From: Enterobacter cloacae
GTDB taxonomy: Bacteria; Pseudomonadota; Gammaproteobacteria; Enterobacterales; Enterobacteriaceae
DNA length: 64,000 nt
Direction: 5' to 3'
Assembly: GCF_013375935.1 (NCBI RefSeq)
Contig: NZ_CP056117.1
Span: 3,720,001 to 3,784,000, forward strand
Under the pieces are notes generated by a model that had not been told where the DNA came from, did not search any database, and saw nothing but the letters and a program-made list of their open reading frames with translations. The position numbers and the translations under genes are program-made. Position 1 is the first letter of the stretch. Every line of letters starts with the position of its first letter. This document shows, piece after piece, positions 63,474 to 64,000 of the stretch.

Positions 63474-64000
63474 ATGTTTGATTTTTCTACCGTCGTGGAC
63501 CGACACGGCACCTGGTGTACCCAGTGGGATTATGTCGCCGACCGCTTCGGCGCTGCCGATCTGCTGCCCTTCACCATCTCTGATATGGATTTTGCCACCG
63601 CGCCCTGCATCCTCGATGCGCTGCACCAGCGCGTGAACCACGGCGTGTTAGGATACAGCCGCTGGAAGAATGATGAATTCCTGGCCGCCGTGGCGCACTG
63701 GTTCCGCCAGCGCTTTAACAGCGAGATTGACCCGGAAACGGTTGTGTACGGGCCGTCGGTCATCTATATGGTTTCGGAACTTATCCGCGTCTGGTCCTCG
63801 CCGGGGGACGGCGTAGTGGTTCATACCCCGGCTTACGATGCGTTTTATAAGGCCATCGAAGGCAACCAGCGTACCGTGGTTTCGGTGCCAATGCAGAAGA
63901 CGCCGGGCGACTGGGACGGGAACATGGCCGCGCTCGAAGCCGCGCTGGCAAAACCTGAAAACACCATCCTGCTCCTGTGCAGCCCGCAAAACCCGACCGG
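63474..64000 (+). CDS. malY: MalY, PLP-dependent cystathionine beta-lyase and MalT antagonist (3' truncated by window edge)
   Basis: The first 175 residues of a class I aminotransferase-fold protein (MFDFSTVVDRHGTWCTQWDY), very close to E. coli MalY (about 390 residues). The Pro-Thr-Gly substrate motif (SPQNPTG) is just reached at the end. MalY has beta-cystathionase activity and also inhibits the maltose activator MalT. GGAG lies upstream of ATG 63474; GTG 63471 is an alternative. The PLP-binding Lys lies beyond the window. Confidence 0.93.
   Translation, partial: MFDFSTVVDRHGTWCTQWDYVADRFGAADLLPFTISDMDFATAPCILDALHQRVNHGVLGYSRWKNDEFLAAVAHWFRQRFNSEIDPETVVYGPSVIYMVSELIRVWSSPGDGVVVHTPAYDAFYKAIEGNQRTVVSVPMQKTPGDWDGNMAALEAALAKPENTILLLCSPQNPT

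Overview
The window is a 64 kb piece of an enterobacterial chromosome close to the replication terminus. Gene content, protein sequences and gene order match Enterobacteriaceae. The mix of an osmU transporter next to clcB, a pqq operon, and a yajD copy and abg genes inside the terminus region suggests an Enterobacter cloacae-complex-like or Klebsiella-like genus rather than E. coli; the genus is an inference. A Tus-binding Ter site lies directly upstream of tus, which anchors the window to the fork-trap region. No rRNA, tRNA, CRISPR array, prophage or complete insertion sequence was seen.

Layout. Positions 1-8.4 kb hold the end of an osmU-type osmoprotectant ABC operon, clcB, bioD2, mlc, ynfL and ynfM. 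Positions 8.5-13.7 kb hold an M32 carboxypeptidase, asr with the tiny ydgU, ydgD, mdtJI and tqsA. Positions 13.7-16.7 kb hold an oxidoreductase pair, yajD and an orphan membrane-anchored protein. Positions 17-26 kb form a PQQ module: an M19 dipeptidase, pqqABCDEF (pqqB is broken by one extra C in a poly-C tract) and, convergent to it, a membrane PQQ-dependent dehydrogenase that would use the cofactor. Positions 26.7-39.7 kb carry a small ribbon-helix-helix-like protein, ydbC, a chemoreceptor, smrA, an orphan RNA candidate, abgR/abgABT, ogt, fnr, uspE and an MscS-family channel. Positions 39.8-46.9 kb carry pntAB, ydgH, ydgI, folM and ydgC. Positions 47-57.7 kb carry rstA, an AT-rich 1.47 kb cassette, rstB, Ter, tus, fumC, fumA, manA and ydgA. 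Positions 57.8-64 kb carry an alpha/beta hydrolase, a metallo-beta-lactamase-fold hydrolase with a LysR regulator, and malI-malX-malY (malY runs off the end).

How parts work together. PQQ synthesis and the dehydrogenase give periplasmic aldose or quinate-type oxidation. The abg genes import and split p-aminobenzoyl-glutamate. FNR has an FNR-type site in its own promoter. RstA is encoded here and an RstA-box-like site lies upstream of asr. MalI has two near-identical palindromes between malI and malX.

The most unusual feature is the split of the normally adjacent rstA and rstB genes by a low-GC cassette flanked by a 10 bp direct repeat (ATGAAAAAGC, the rstB start). It encodes proteins I do not recognise. 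Other points worth attention are the pqqB poly-C frameshift, a short promoter-to-terminator transcript with a start-stop element between smrA and abgR, and candidate leader ORFs upstream of mdtJI.
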